A DNA stretch of 64,000 nt from Pigmentibacter ruber (lineage in GTDB: Bacteria > Bdellovibrionota_B > Oligoflexia > Silvanigrellales > Silvanigrellaceae), in NCBI RefSeq assembly GCF_009792895.1, contig NZ_WSSC01000005.1:186001-250000 (forward strand), given 5' to 3'. A model generated the notes under the pieces. That model ran no database searches and was not told the origin of the DNA. It worked only from the letters and a program-made list of their open reading frames with translations. How positions within the stretch are numbered: position 1 is the first letter of the stretch; every line of letters begins with the position of its first letter. The translations under genes were made by a program, and so were the position numbers. This document shows positions 17,749-27,064 of this stretch, in pieces.

Positions 17749-18429
17749 ATGCAATTCATAAATTTTGAAATTTCTAAAGAAATATTTCATGAAGAATTCG
17801 ATAAAATATTTACAAATCAGCCTTACACTAAAATGTTTCATGTAGGTGACGCATTTGATAAAAAGTATTATACTAGACATATGATAGAATGTGTGAATAG
17901 AATTAATTTAAATAATGAATTAGATTCTTTCGCAATTCAAAAATGTATTAATAAAGATAATATTCTTGCAAAAGAGTTTACTTATTATTTATACGATGAA
18001 ATGTGCCACGATGATTTGTTTTTACATGACTTAAAAGAATTAGGATCAAATAAAGAAGATGTTTTATCTACGCCATTATTTTTTTCGACAGAGTTACTCA
18101 TGGGCTATTTAAATTTCAAAGTAATGCAGAATGGAGCATTACCTGCGGTTGTTTGGGACTGGGTACTTGAATATTATGGGAAAATGTATAATGGTTTGAT
18201 TACAAATAAAGCGTTGTTACATTTAGGAAAAGATAGAACTAAAGGTGCTAAAAGTCATTTAAATACTGATGAAGTCGAAGATCATCCTGCACTTATGTTT
18301 CGAATAGTTTCAAGAGCCATTAAGAGTGAAAATGATGCAAAATTATGTGAAGAAGTAATTAGAAATTCTATTTTCTTAATTGGAAAATATTTTGAAGAAC
18401 TTGCCCAATCAGTAGGTTTAAAAGCATAG
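17749..18429 (+). CDS. Heme-oxygenase-fold, possible diiron (HDO/TENA-like) enzyme
   Basis: A 226-aa all-helical soluble protein. Candidate metal ligands are E84 and H87 (DEMCHDD, an ExxH pair), E141, then H170 and D174 followed by E177 and H179 (HLNTDEVEDHP). This resembles the order of ligands in heme-oxygenase-like diiron enzymes such as UndA and CADD, but the usual H-x3-D-x2-H is not exact. If real, it would oxidise or cleave an amino-acid-like substrate with oxygen. It is first in a tight four-gene run (gaps of 12, 22 and 2 bases) with two ATP-grasp ligases and an exporter. This is a fold-level guess. It could also be a non-catalytic TENA-like protein. Confidence 0.5.
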   Translation: MQFINFEISKEIFHEEFDKIFTNQPYTKMFHVGDAFDKKYYTRHMIECVNRINLNNELDSFAIQKCINKDNILAKEFTYYLYDEMCHDDLFLHDLKELGSNKEDVLSTPLFFSTELLMGYLNFKVMQNGALPAVVWDWVLEYYGKMYNGLITNKALLHLGKDRTKGAKSHLNTDEVEDHPALMFRIVSRAIKSENDAKLCEEVIRNSIFLIGKYFEELAQSVGLKA

Positions 18430-18441
18430 CGGGGTGTCCAT

Positions 18442-19674
18442 ATGAAAAATATTTTACTTGTTGAGCCTCAATCATCAGGAATTCTTTTTATTCAAGAGGC
18501 TCTAAATTGCGGATTTCATATTTGGGTTGCAACTGCTGATAAGGGTGAGAGAGTTCTAGATGAACAGATCAATAATAAGTTAAATGGAAAATTAATTTGT
18601 GAAACTGGCTCAGAAAATGCTATTCTAGAAAAAGTAAATGAGTTTACTAAAGAAACAAACAAGAAATTTGATCTCATTATACCCGGATTTGAATATTATG
18701 TTGCAATTTGTGCAAAAGTTTCAAAAATTTTAGGTTTACTTAGTATTACTCCTGAAAATGCTGAATGTTGTCGATTAAAAAATTTAATGCGATTACGTTT
18801 GCAAGAAAAAAATGTTGAAGTTCCAAAATTTCATATTATTCCAGCCACCCAAAATTTAGATACAATAGCTCTAAATTCTGAATTTCCTATCATTGTTAAA
18901 GCCGTGAATATGTCTGGCAGTATGCATGTCTATAAAGTTTCTAGTAAAGAAGAATTAAAAGAAAAAGTCTTAAATATCAGGAACACTAATGATAGTGATT
19001 TAGAAGTCTTTGTTGCAAAAGATGTTCTTCTTGAAGAATACATTGCAGGAGATGAATTTAGTGTTGAAGGAATTATAGATTATTATTCCAAAAGAATTGA
19101 TTTTTGGTCAGTGACTAAAAAAATTCTAGGTGGAAAAAATGGTTTTACTGAAGTTGGTCACATTGTAGAAATGTTCCACGTAAATGATCGTGAAAAACAA
19201 ATTTTTGAATATTGCACAGAAATTATTCATGCTCTTAATATTCCGTCTGGTCCTTTTCATGCAGAAATGCGCTGGTGCTCTAAAAGAAATAGGCCAATTT
19301 TAATGGAAATAGCAGCTAGATTAGCTGGTGATACTATTCCATTGTTAATTTCTGAAGCAAGAAATAAGTCTTTTGTAAAACAAGCATTACTCTCATTACT
19401 AGGGAAAGAAATTTCCCAACCACTTGAGTGGCAAGGAACATCTGCAGTTGCATTTTTACTAAATGCAAAAAATTTAGATTATTCTGAATTAAAAAGAAAA
19501 TTTTCAAAAATTGACTGGCAGTGTTTAAAGCAAATGAAATGGAGTATTCCAGAAAAATATGTTGAATTTAATGACTTTCGAGACAGAATATGTACGGCAC
19601 ATTTTTTCTCAAGCAATCAGCAATTATTAAAGAATGAACTAAATATTTTTTATAATTTAGGGCAAAATATATAA
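18442..19674 (+). CDS. ATP-grasp carboxylate-amine ligase (first of two)
   Basis: A 410-aa ATP-grasp enzyme. The N-terminal ~100 residues are a Rossmann-like pre-ATP domain (NILLVEPQSSGILF). The nucleotide-binding core contains FPIIVKAVNMSGSMHVYKV, LLEEYIAGDEFSVEG and, near the end, GPFHAEMRW and PILMEIAARLAGD with metal-binding acidic residues. Members of this branch join carboxylates to amines through an acyl-phosphate, as in L-amino-acid ligases and dipeptide natural-product enzymes. GGGGTG lies just before its ATG, 12 bases after the upstream gene. With the second ligase it suggests assembly of a small amide or peptide from two or three building blocks. Cytosolic. Confidence 0.85.
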   Translation: MKNILLVEPQSSGILFIQEALNCGFHIWVATADKGERVLDEQINNKLNGKLICETGSENAILEKVNEFTKETNKKFDLIIPGFEYYVAICAKVSKILGLLSITPENAECCRLKNLMRLRLQEKNVEVPKFHIIPATQNLDTIALNSEFPIIVKAVNMSGSMHVYKVSSKEELKEKVLNIRNTNDSDLEVFVAKDVLLEEYIAGDEFSVEGIIDYYSKRIDFWSVTKKILGGKNGFTEVGHIVEMFHVNDREKQIFEYCTEIIHALNIPSGPFHAEMRWCSKRNRPILMEIAARLAGDTIPLLISEARNKSFVKQALLSLLGKEISQPLEWQGTSAVAFLLNAKNLDYSELKRKFSKIDWQCLKQMKWSIPEKYVEFNDFRDRICTAHFFSSNQQLLKNELNIFYNLGQNI

Positions 19675-19696
19675 AATTAGCTTATAAGAGAATTTT

Positions 19697-20905
19697 ATGA
19701 AGAAAAAAATTTTAATTTTGAATAGATGGGATGATGAGTTTTCAGATTATCGTCAAGTTCTTTCAAAAAATGATTTTGAAATTCACATGATATGTAAAAA
19801 GGGATGTGAGAGAGTTATTGAGTTAAATCAGTGTGAAAGCTATGTTATAGTAGATAATTTATCATATGAAGAATGTTATTCAAAATTAGAAGAAAAATAT
19901 TCAACTAAATTTCAATTTGATTTGTTAATTTCATTATCTGAATTTGATATGATAGAGTCAGCAAAATTAAGAGAAAAATTAAATATACCAGGACCTAAAT
20001 TAGCAGAAGTTATTTGTTGGCGTGACAAAAATATTATGAAAAAAGTGGTTGCAGAGAATTCTTTAAAAGTTCCTGATTGGAAATTAGTTTCATCAAAACA
20101 AAATATCATTGATTTTTTTCTTAGGCATGAAAATGGAATAGTTTTAAAGCCATTAAGCGAAGCTGCAAGTAATGGTGTATTTATCTGTAAATCTTTCAAG
20201 GATATTGATGAAATTTTTTCAAAAATAGAAAATAATATAGATAACTATGAGATGGAAGAATTTTTAGCAAATAAAATAGGTCACATTGACGGAATAATGA
20301 GAAATGGCGAAATTATTTTTGGGATAGTAAGTGAATATATTGGAGATTGTCTTTCTTTTAGAGAGGGTAATTCTTTAGGATCTGTAACAATTGATAATCT
20401 AGAAGAAAAAAGTAAATATTTAAACTTTGCTCAGAGTTGTTTGAATGCTTTGAAAGTAGAAAATAGCGTTTTCCATTTGGAATTTTTCTTTGCTCAAAAC
20501 CCCATATTTTTAGAAGTTGGAGTTCGAATGGGTGGAGGTGAAATTCCATTTGTTGTAAAAGAAGTATTTGGAGTTAATTTATTTACAGAATGGTTAAAAT
20601 TATTAACAGGACAAGATCTCTTTTTACATGCATATCAAACTAATAAGCAAGAAAATAAAATAGCTGGATTTTTAATGTTGCCTGAAGTTATAGGAAAAAA
20701 ATTAATTAAAATAAATTTTGAAAGCTATTTAATTTCGGAGTTATATTTTAAATATTATGCAAAATTAGGTCAAGTTTTTGATGGAAACGGCGGTTATGAA
20801 AAAATATTAGCAAGATTTAGATACAAAGGACAAACTTCACAGCAAATTAAAATGGCAATTCAATTAACTCAAAAACATTTTCAAGCTCAATTTGAGTTGG
20901 TTTAA
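19697..20905 (+). CDS. ATP-grasp carboxylate-amine ligase (second of two)
   Basis: A 402-aa ATP-grasp enzyme distinct from its neighbour. The core shows NGIVLKPLSEAASNGVFICK, MEEFLANKIGHIDGI, and FHLEFFF followed by PIFLEVGVRMGGGEIP, the metal-binding Glu and Gly-rich end of the L-amino-acid-ligase branch. The N-terminal half (KKKILILNRWDDEF) is a Rossmann-like domain typical of such ligases. It may add a second building block to the product of the first ligase. It ends two bases before the MFS gene, so translation is probably coupled to export. Confidence 0.85.
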   Translation: MKKKILILNRWDDEFSDYRQVLSKNDFEIHMICKKGCERVIELNQCESYVIVDNLSYEECYSKLEEKYSTKFQFDLLISLSEFDMIESAKLREKLNIPGPKLAEVICWRDKNIMKKVVAENSLKVPDWKLVSSKQNIIDFFLRHENGIVLKPLSEAASNGVFICKSFKDIDEIFSKIENNIDNYEMEEFLANKIGHIDGIMRNGEIIFGIVSEYIGDCLSFREGNSLGSVTIDNLEEKSKYLNFAQSCLNALKVENSVFHLEFFFAQNPIFLEVGVRMGGGEIPFVVKEVFGVNLFTEWLKLLTGQDLFLHAYQTNKQENKIAGFLMLPEVIGKKLIKINFESYLISELYFKYYAKLGQVFDGNGGYEKILARFRYKGQTSQQIKMAIQLTQKHFQAQFELV

Positions 20906-20907
20906 TT

Positions 20908-22125
20908 ATGAAAAGTCTTTTTCCAATTTTTCTTATAAGATTTTTTAGTTCTTTAGGAGATCAATCACTTGTATATGGTATTCCTATTTTAGTATATCAA
21001 AAAACAGGAAGTATTAGTGCTTCAGGATTTGCTTTTGCAATTGAGTGGATTCCGAGATTGGTTGCTATGCCTTTTAGTGGAGTAGCAACAGATTTTTTTG
21101 GTCCTAAAAAAATGCTTATCCTTGCAGATTTTTCAAGATTTTTTATAACCATGTTAGTTGGACTACTACTGCTTTTAGAATTGAGTAATACACAAATTAT
21201 TATTATATTTGGCATTCTAGGTGGTGCAATTGGTTTTTTTCACGAAATGGCTTTTGTTTCCTTTGAAACACTGGCCCCAAAAATAATTTCGCAAAATAAA
21301 TTAGCTCAATTACAAAGTTATTTACAAGGAATCGATCTTGGCACACAAATTTTAGCCCCTGGATTTGCAGCAATTGTTTTAGCTAAAATGACAGCAATCC
21401 CATTTTTAGGAATATTATCATTTCTGTTTCTTTTTGGTCTACTTGGAACAGTTTTAAGTAAATTGATAGGAAGAAATATTTCTGAGATAAATAATGTACC
21501 AAAGGTATCAAAGAAAAAACTTTTTAATGACATAACTAGTCAATTCTATCTTGGAATTAAATTTGTATTAAAATCTAAAGAATTAATTTATCTTTGCGCT
21601 ATTGCTATTAGTATGAATTTTAGTATTGGATTTTTACTTTCAGGAAGTGCTGGATATTTAAAAGAAGGTCTTCATAGTAGTGCTTATATGGCAGGTTATT
21701 TAGGAACCATTGCTGGATGTATAGGAGTACTTGGATTTTTGCTTATACCGTTTTTTCTGAAAATATTTACATTGCAAAAATTAGGTATGTTCGGTGTAAT
21801 TTTATTTTTTATAGCTAATATAAGTATTGTTTTTTCTAAAAATTTTATTTTATTTGCAATTTTTTATGCAATAATATTTTTATCCGACGGATTTTATAGT
21901 GTATATATGCGAACTTTGCGCGCAAAAATTATACCCCAACATATATTTTCAAGTGTTATAGGAATTTTATTGTGCATTAATTTTATTTTTATGCCATTAT
22001 CAGGAGTTATTTTAGGAATATTTGGAAATTCTATTGAACATTTTAAATTTGTACTATTATTAGCAAGTTTGCTATTTGGGATAATTTCATTTTTATCATT
22101 TAAATTTTTAAATAAAAATACTTAA
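20908..22125 (+). CDS. MFS transporter, likely exporter of the ATP-grasp cassette
   Basis: A 405-aa protein of about 12 hydrophobic helices, the MFS core size. The first loop has VATDFFGPKKMLILADFSRF, a variant of the GxxxDRxGRR motif A in the MFS_3 (enterobactin-exporter/macrolide-efflux) branch. Starting two bases after the second ligase, it is almost certainly co-translated with it. The branch contains exporters of siderophores and antibiotics, so export of the cassette product is the simplest role; uptake or self-resistance cannot be excluded. Confidence 0.85.
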   Translation: MKSLFPIFLIRFFSSLGDQSLVYGIPILVYQKTGSISASGFAFAIEWIPRLVAMPFSGVATDFFGPKKMLILADFSRFFITMLVGLLLLLELSNTQIIIIFGILGGAIGFFHEMAFVSFETLAPKIISQNKLAQLQSYLQGIDLGTQILAPGFAAIVLAKMTAIPFLGILSFLFLFGLLGTVLSKLIGRNISEINNVPKVSKKKLFNDITSQFYLGIKFVLKSKELIYLCAIAISMNFSIGFLLSGSAGYLKEGLHSSAYMAGYLGTIAGCIGVLGFLLIPFFLKIFTLQKLGMFGVILFFIANISIVFSKNFILFAIFYAIIFLSDGFYSVYMRTLRAKIIPQHIFSSVIGILLCINFIFMPLSGVILGIFGNSIEHFKFVLLLASLLFGIISFLSFKFLNKNT

Positions 22126-22228
22126 TTATACATTCTACATTTTTTAATAAATTATTTTACTATTAAATAGATTTTTTTTTAAATCAATGATACATTACTT
22201 TAGTTAATTTTTGAAAGGAAAATAAAAA

Positions 22229-23857
22229 ATGGGTCTGAAATTCAAAGTAATACTTAAATATTTCTTGTTATTTTACACTTTTCTGTTCTCATCACAATTA
22301 ATAGCTGCTGATTTAGAAAATAATCAAAAAGCTGCTAAAGTACAAAAGCTAAATATTTCTAATGGAACAGAAATTGCCACTTTAGATCCACAAAAATCTG
22401 AAGATGCTCCAACTACAAACGTTGTTCAAGATCTTTTTGAAGGACTTATACGGAATGATATTAATGGAGTTTTGCAACCAGCAGGTGCAACCAGTTGGAA
22501 AATAAGTAAAGATGGTCTTACTTATGTTTTTCATCTTAGAAAAAATGCAAAGTGGTCAAATGGTGACATCATAACAGCAGATGATTATGTCTATGGATTT
22601 CAAAGATTAGTTGATCCGAAGGTAGCTTCTTCTTATTCTTTTTTAATATTTCCGATAAAAAACAGTGAAGCAATAACACAAAATAAGTTATCTGTGGATC
22701 ATTTAGGTGTTCGTGCCATTGATAAAGAAACTTTGGAAATTACTCTTACAAGCCCAGTACCTTATTTTTTAGAAATTTTAGCAATGGTGAATTGTTCGCC
22801 AGCAAAAAAAGATGTTTTAAATAAACAGAAAGATGATTTTTTCCAAGTGGGAAAAATCATCAATAATGGTCCATTTTTAATAAAGTATTGGAAAGTCGGT
22901 GATAAAATAACTTTGGTAAAAAATCCAAATTACTGGAATGCCAAAAAAACGATTTTGGAAGAGGTTAATTATTTTCCTACCCAGAGTCTAAATACTGTGA
23001 TTCAAATGTATGAAACTGGACAGATTGACTTTACTAATGAAATTCCAACTGATTTATTTGAACACTTAAAGAAAAAGTTGCCGCAAGAAGTAAAAATTAA
23101 TCCATATCTTGCTGCTTATTGGTTGTCATTCAATCTGAAAAAAAAGCCATTTAAAGATAATTTAAAATTAAGACAAGCTCTTTCTATGGTAGTTGATAGA
23201 GATGTTTTAACAAAACAGGTTACAAGAAGAGGTGAAATACCAACTTACGATATTGTTGCTCTTGGAACTAAAAATTATTCGCAACAAAAATACGAATGGA
23301 CGAACTTGCCATTTAAAGACAGGGTAACAAAAGCTAAAAAATTATATGAAGAAGCGGGATATGGTGATAAAAATCCCTTAAAAATAAAAATAACTTATAG
23401 TACAAATGAAAATAATAAAAAACTTGTACTCGCAGTGGCTTCAATGTGGAAACAACATTTAAACATTGATGTAACTTTGGAAAATCAAGAATGGAAAGTA
23501 TTTTTGGATACAAGACATAAAGGTGAGTATGAAGTCGCTTGGGACAGATGGATTGCTGATTACAATGACGCAAATACATTTCTAGATATTGTTCGTTCAG
23601 ATAGTGAAATGAATAGCCCAAAATATAGTAACAAAAAATTTGATCAACTTTTGAAATTATCAGCATTTGAAACGGATTTAAAGAAAAGAAGAAAGTTGCT
23701 AGAAGACGCTTCTACTATATTCATGCAAGATTATGCTATAGTACCTTTGTATTCAGCTGTAACTACGCATTTGGTGAAAAGTTATGTAGGCGGCTATTCT
23801 GGAAAAAATCCGCAAGATTTTAATCCTAGTTTTGATTTGTATATCAAGGAACATTAA
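22229..23857 (+). CDS. Oligopeptide ABC transporter substrate-binding protein (OppA/MppA type)
   Basis: A 542-aa periplasmic binding protein (SBP family 5) with signal peptide ending LIAA. Family motifs are TLDPQKSEDAPT, DLFEGLIRND, YVFHLRKNAKWSNGD, VTAxDYVYGFQR-like ITADDYVYGFQRLVDP, and the C-terminal WDRWIADYNDANTFLD. It would bind short peptides (or murein peptides) and deliver them to an Opp permease. No oppBCDF genes are in the window, so it is an orphan here. It lies 103 bases after the MFS gene; link to the cassette is possible but not shown. A paralogue lies at 58486-60117. Confidence 0.92.
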   Translation: MGLKFKVILKYFLLFYTFLFSSQLIAADLENNQKAAKVQKLNISNGTEIATLDPQKSEDAPTTNVVQDLFEGLIRNDINGVLQPAGATSWKISKDGLTYVFHLRKNAKWSNGDIITADDYVYGFQRLVDPKVASSYSFLIFPIKNSEAITQNKLSVDHLGVRAIDKETLEITLTSPVPYFLEILAMVNCSPAKKDVLNKQKDDFFQVGKIINNGPFLIKYWKVGDKITLVKNPNYWNAKKTILEEVNYFPTQSLNTVIQMYETGQIDFTNEIPTDLFEHLKKKLPQEVKINPYLAAYWLSFNLKKKPFKDNLKLRQALSMVVDRDVLTKQVTRRGEIPTYDIVALGTKNYSQQKYEWTNLPFKDRVTKAKKLYEEAGYGDKNPLKIKITYSTNENNKKLVLAVASMWKQHLNIDVTLENQEWKVFLDTRHKGEYEVAWDRWIADYNDANTFLDIVRSDSEMNSPKYSNKKFDQLLKLSAFETDLKKRRKLLEDASTIFMQDYAIVPLYSAVTTHLVKSYVGGYSGKNPQDFNPSFDLYIKEH

Positions 23858-23914
23858 TTATTGCGGTTGTTTATTTATTTTTAGTCATTTTCATGACTCT
23901 TTATTAAAATGAAT

Positions 23915-23940
23915 ACTCTCCGAAATTTAAAAGGGAGAGT
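23915..23940 (+). promoter_or_regulatory. Hairpin enclosing the ribosome-binding site of the 71-aa gene
   Basis: A 7-bp perfect stem (ACTCTCC at 23915-23921 with GGAGAGT at 23934-23940) has a 12-base loop. The 3' arm holds the Shine-Dalgarno of the gene starting at 23944. It could hold translation low until melted. A chance fold is also possible. Confidence 0.4.
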
Positions 23941-23943
23941 GTT

Positions 23944-24159
23944 ATGGGTGCATTACTTAAATACATATCAATTTTTTTGATCATTGGATTGGTTTGGTTT
24001 GGCATTTTTTCCATTCAAGTATCTAAAAAAACAACATTATTTGCTGCTCTCCAAAAAGAATTAAAAATTGCTCCTGAAGAAGACGATGAGAATTCAAATA
24101 AAAAACAAATTGATAGACAAAAAGTCATAGATGCTATTTCAAGAGCTTTTGATAACTAA
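23944..24159 (+). CDS. Small single-pass membrane protein
   Basis: A 71-aa protein with one hydrophobic helix (residues about 6-25), then a charged tail with an acidic patch (EEDDEN) and an amphipathic helix. A strong GGGAGAG ribosome-binding site precedes the ATG but sits inside a hairpin. The stop overlaps the stop of the convergent gene by three bases. No family recognised. Confidence 0.65.
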   Translation: MGALLKYISIFLIIGLVWFGIFSIQVSKKTTLFAALQKELKIAPEEDDENSNKKQIDRQKVIDAISRAFDN

Positions 24160-24797
24160 AAATGTCGCATTACATTTTTGTATACAAAAATAGTTCTATG
24201 CACTGAAATAACATAAGGATCATCATATTTTAAATCAAATGGAATACCTAAATCATCATCAAAGCAACAGGGCATTGAGATAGCATGGATTTGTGTAGTC
24301 TCATTTTTGTTTGTAATTGCTTGAATTGAAGCTTTTAAACTAGCATGTGAATGAACAAATAATAAAACAACGGAACTAAAACTACTTAAATCTAACTTAC
24401 ATTCTTCTATTTTTTGAGGTAGAATACTTAAGTTTTTTTTGTCATTTATTTTGTTTATTAACTCTTCGTAATTTCTTTGCATTTCAGGATCAATAGAAAA
24501 AATATGCCATTTAGTCATGTTTGCTATATAATAACCAGTTCGTGGATTAATACCATCTCCAACTATAACAATAGCTACTTTTTCATCTGAATAATTTAGT
24601 TTTAATTTATGCCTTATCGCTTCAAAAGCGCCTTGTGTTTCTGATATTTCTTTAGCATTAGGATAAAAACCAGTACTGAGAAGTTTAGGACCCGCTTTTA
24701 ATTTCAAAAAAAAGTCAACATATCTTAAACTCGGCTTTGTAATTTTTATAGTGTAATGTTCATTTGTTTCAAAGTGATCGATAACGGGTCTTGGCAT
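24156..24797 (-). CDS. Hypothetical protein with a Rossmann-like segment
   Basis: A 213-aa soluble protein. Around residue 75, VAIVIVGDGINPRTGYYIA followed by WHIFSIDP resembles the nucleotide/SAM-binding strand-loop and acidic-strand order of class I methyltransferases, but no catalytic motif is clear. Residues 118-135 form VVLLFVHSHASL. It ends tail-to-tail with the 71-aa gene. Methyltransferase-like fold is only a suggestion. Confidence 0.55.
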   Translation of the reverse strand: MPRPVIDHFETNEHYTIKITKPSLRYVDFFLKLKAGPKLLSTGFYPNAKEISETQGAFEAIRHKLKLNYSDEKVAIVIVGDGINPRTGYYIANMTKWHIFSIDPEMQRNYEELINKINDKKNLSILPQKIEECKLDLSSFSSVVLLFVHSHASLKASIQAITNKNETTQIHAISMPCCFDDDLGIPFDLKYDDPYVISVHRTIFVYKNVMRHF

Positions 24798-24851
24798 TGT
24801 TGTCCTCTAATTATGGGGAAAAACCTAATTGCCCGTCAGAATAGCTATATT

Positions 24852-25931
24852 TTAAAATTGGTCAACATTCTGAATTAAAATTGTGTCTGTTAATACTTTA
24901 TGAAATGGTTTAATAATTTTTAAACCATTATCGCTTAGACCAAAAGAATATGATTTATTTCCATTTGGTATTTTAAAAAATATGCCATTTTCAACACCAG
25001 AATTTAGTAAAAATTCTATTTCTTTTTTAATATTTTCTTGATTTTTTGGATTTAGCCAGTTTTTAATAATGTTTACTTGAAATTTATCAGATTTAAATTC
25101 TTCAGAAAAAATTCTTGCTATTTGTGAAACCGATATTGGTGAATCTGGCAGCAGCAAGTTTCCATTTTGATCTCTATGCGGAACTAACAATGAGATAATC
25201 GACATTATTTTCTTAGGATCGTTTATTCTAATTGTTTTTTCATCCTTTAACAAAAAAAGATTACTACTTTTTTGTGATACACAAACAAATGATTCCAGTC
25301 TCCAAGAAAGAAGAGAAAGTGGATCTTCTTGTAATTTATTTAAGAAATTGAAGATTGAAATTTTTAAGGTTTCAAACTCATCGAGGAAAAACTCATTTTC
25401 ATCAAAAATTGAGTCATCATGATTTATATTGCTATTTAATGTAATTTTACTAATTTTATTTCTACTATAATTTCTTATGTTATCAATGAAATCACTAGGA
25501 AAAATAGACATTCCTGTTAAATAATCTTCTTCTTGTTCTGTGCAAAATATTCTTTTAATAAATTCTTGTGCAAATATTTCTTCTAATAAATTATTTGTAT
25601 TATCAAATATTCTTTCTTTTTCTTCAGGCTCTAATTCTTGTAATAATAAATCTCCTACAATCATAAGCCATTTTTTAATATAAACTGGATTTATATTTGA
25701 TAACCTTGATATTTCTTTAATTATAAAATTTATACTTGTTTGACAGAACAAACTAAATCCAAAATGTTTGTATGAAAATGCTATTTCTGTAATTAAAAAG
25801 TCTTTCTGTAAGCTTGAAATTTGTTCTTCTTGATTATTAATAATCGAAGCTGCAGATAGTAAATCAATCAATCTCGTATTTCTTTCTATTGATTTAAGAT
25901 GATAGTGAACTTCTTTGAAAATATGCAACAT
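24852..25931 (-). CDS. Hypothetical helical protein
   Basis: A 359-aa predicted cytosolic, mostly helical, acidic protein with no signal peptide and no motif I recognise. The region from about residue 245 (PHRDQNGNLLLPDSPISVSQIARIF) to the C-terminus could contain a winged-helix-like segment, given the SVSQIARIF...VNIIKNWL spacing. It lies 14 bases downstream of the FecR-domain gene and probably shares its transcript. Function unknown. Confidence 0.6.
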   Translation of the reverse strand: MLHIFKEVHYHLKSIERNTRLIDLLSAASIINNQEEQISSLQKDFLITEIAFSYKHFGFSLFCQTSINFIIKEISRLSNINPVYIKKWLMIVGDLLLQELEPEEKERIFDNTNNLLEEIFAQEFIKRIFCTEQEEDYLTGMSIFPSDFIDNIRNYSRNKISKITLNSNINHDDSIFDENEFFLDEFETLKISIFNFLNKLQEDPLSLLSWRLESFVCVSQKSSNLFLLKDEKTIRINDPKKIMSIISLLVPHRDQNGNLLLPDSPISVSQIARIFSEEFKSDKFQVNIIKNWLNPKNQENIKKEIEFLLNSGVENGIFFKIPNGNKSYSFGLSDNGLKIIKPFHKVLTDTILIQNVDQF

Positions 25932-25945
25932 AATAATTCCTGAGA

Positions 25946-27064
25946 TTATGGTGAACTTGGGCTATTAACATTGATAGTAATATTTTTATTGATTATGTAA
26001 CTTGTATTTGTCTGTATGATTTGACTTATTTGGCGATTTAGCTGAGATGTTATATCAGATATTTGTTGCAAAGAATTTTTAATTGGATCATAATCAGCGT
26101 AGCTTCTTGGGCGTAAAGAGTTATTTCCTTGTGAAACTAATAAATCATTTAATGCACTATTCGTACTTACAACTGAATTTGATCCATCAGGATTAAAAAT
26201 TATTTTTCTTTGTTCAGTTACTCCACTATTAATTTCTGGAGACACATTAGCACTTTTATCGTTCCCTAACTTGTTACCCGGGGTGTTTGTAGAACCAGAT
26301 TCTTTGCCTGGAGGAGTATTATTGTTTCTTTTATCATCTAGTCTAAAATTTGGATCTAGAGCCTTAGCATCTGAGTTCAATTTGTTTAAAATAGCAGGTG
26401 GTATTGCTTTTGGAAGTGTTGGTGCTTTATTGCCGACAATTTCTGTATACAAATTAGCCGCAACCACTACAGATTTACTAGGATCTGCCAAACTTGTCAC
26501 TTGAACAGTCCCAGTTGTAACAATTACCTGAGTATTTCCTGGAATAGATGCGTCTATAAAACCACTTGTTCCTCTTATTCCCATGACTGAATTAGATGTT
26601 TTAAATTTTGCATCTACTTTGCCAGTTTCATTCTCACTTTCTTGAGGTTTTACAAAAAAACGAACTTTTCCTTTTACAACATCTATTGCGGATTTAACAT
26701 CATTAACAGCTTCCGCCTTCTGCTTTATTTTATACTCAATTAATTTTAAATGTGCATTTTGGAAAGCCATGATATTACTTCCATCATTAAACAGAAGTTT
26801 TACCGCAGTTTTGTCATAGGTTTGAATTTCATCTGTTTCATACAAAATGGAATCTTTTTCGCCTGGCATGTTCTTGCCACTTCTGATGATATCAATTTTT
26901 CCTATAATATTTGCAATTTTTCCTATTCCAGCAGGAGCACTTTGGGATTGGGAGTATGAAAATTTTGGATTTATAAGTGTTGCAAAAGCTAGGAACAGTA
27001 ATATAACCCTAATGATCTTGATGTAAATATTGTTAAGCACTGGATTATCTACATTTATGAGCAT
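25946..27064 (-). CDS. Exported FecR-domain protein
   Basis: I start at the ATG at 27064 (AAAGGA just upstream), which gives 372 aa and a clean signal peptide (VILLFLAFATLINPKFSYS) after a short N-region. Residues about 50-200 are a FecR domain (GKIANIIGKIDIIR, TYDKTAVKLLFNDGSNIM, VMGIRGTSGFI). The second half is Asn/Pro/Gly-rich and likely disordered, ending in Ile/Asn/Thr repeats. Exported FecR proteins of this kind, without a sigma factor partner, are found in many delta-proteobacteria-like genomes and may bind surface polymers. It is divergent from rnpA. Confidence 0.78.
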   Translation of the reverse strand: MLINVDNPVLNNIYIKIIRVILLFLAFATLINPKFSYSQSQSAPAGIGKIANIIGKIDIIRSGKNMPGEKDSILYETDEIQTYDKTAVKLLFNDGSNIMAFQNAHLKLIEYKIKQKAEAVNDVKSAIDVVKGKVRFFVKPQESENETGKVDAKFKTSNSVMGIRGTSGFIDASIPGNTQVIVTTGTVQVTSLADPSKSVVVAANLYTEIVGNKAPTLPKAIPPAILNKLNSDAKALDPNFRLDDKRNNNTPPGKESGSTNTPGNKLGNDKSANVSPEINSGVTEQRKIIFNPDGSNSVVSTNSALNDLLVSQGNNSLRPRSYADYDPIKNSLQQISDITSQLNRQISQIIQTNTSYIINKNITINVNSPSSP

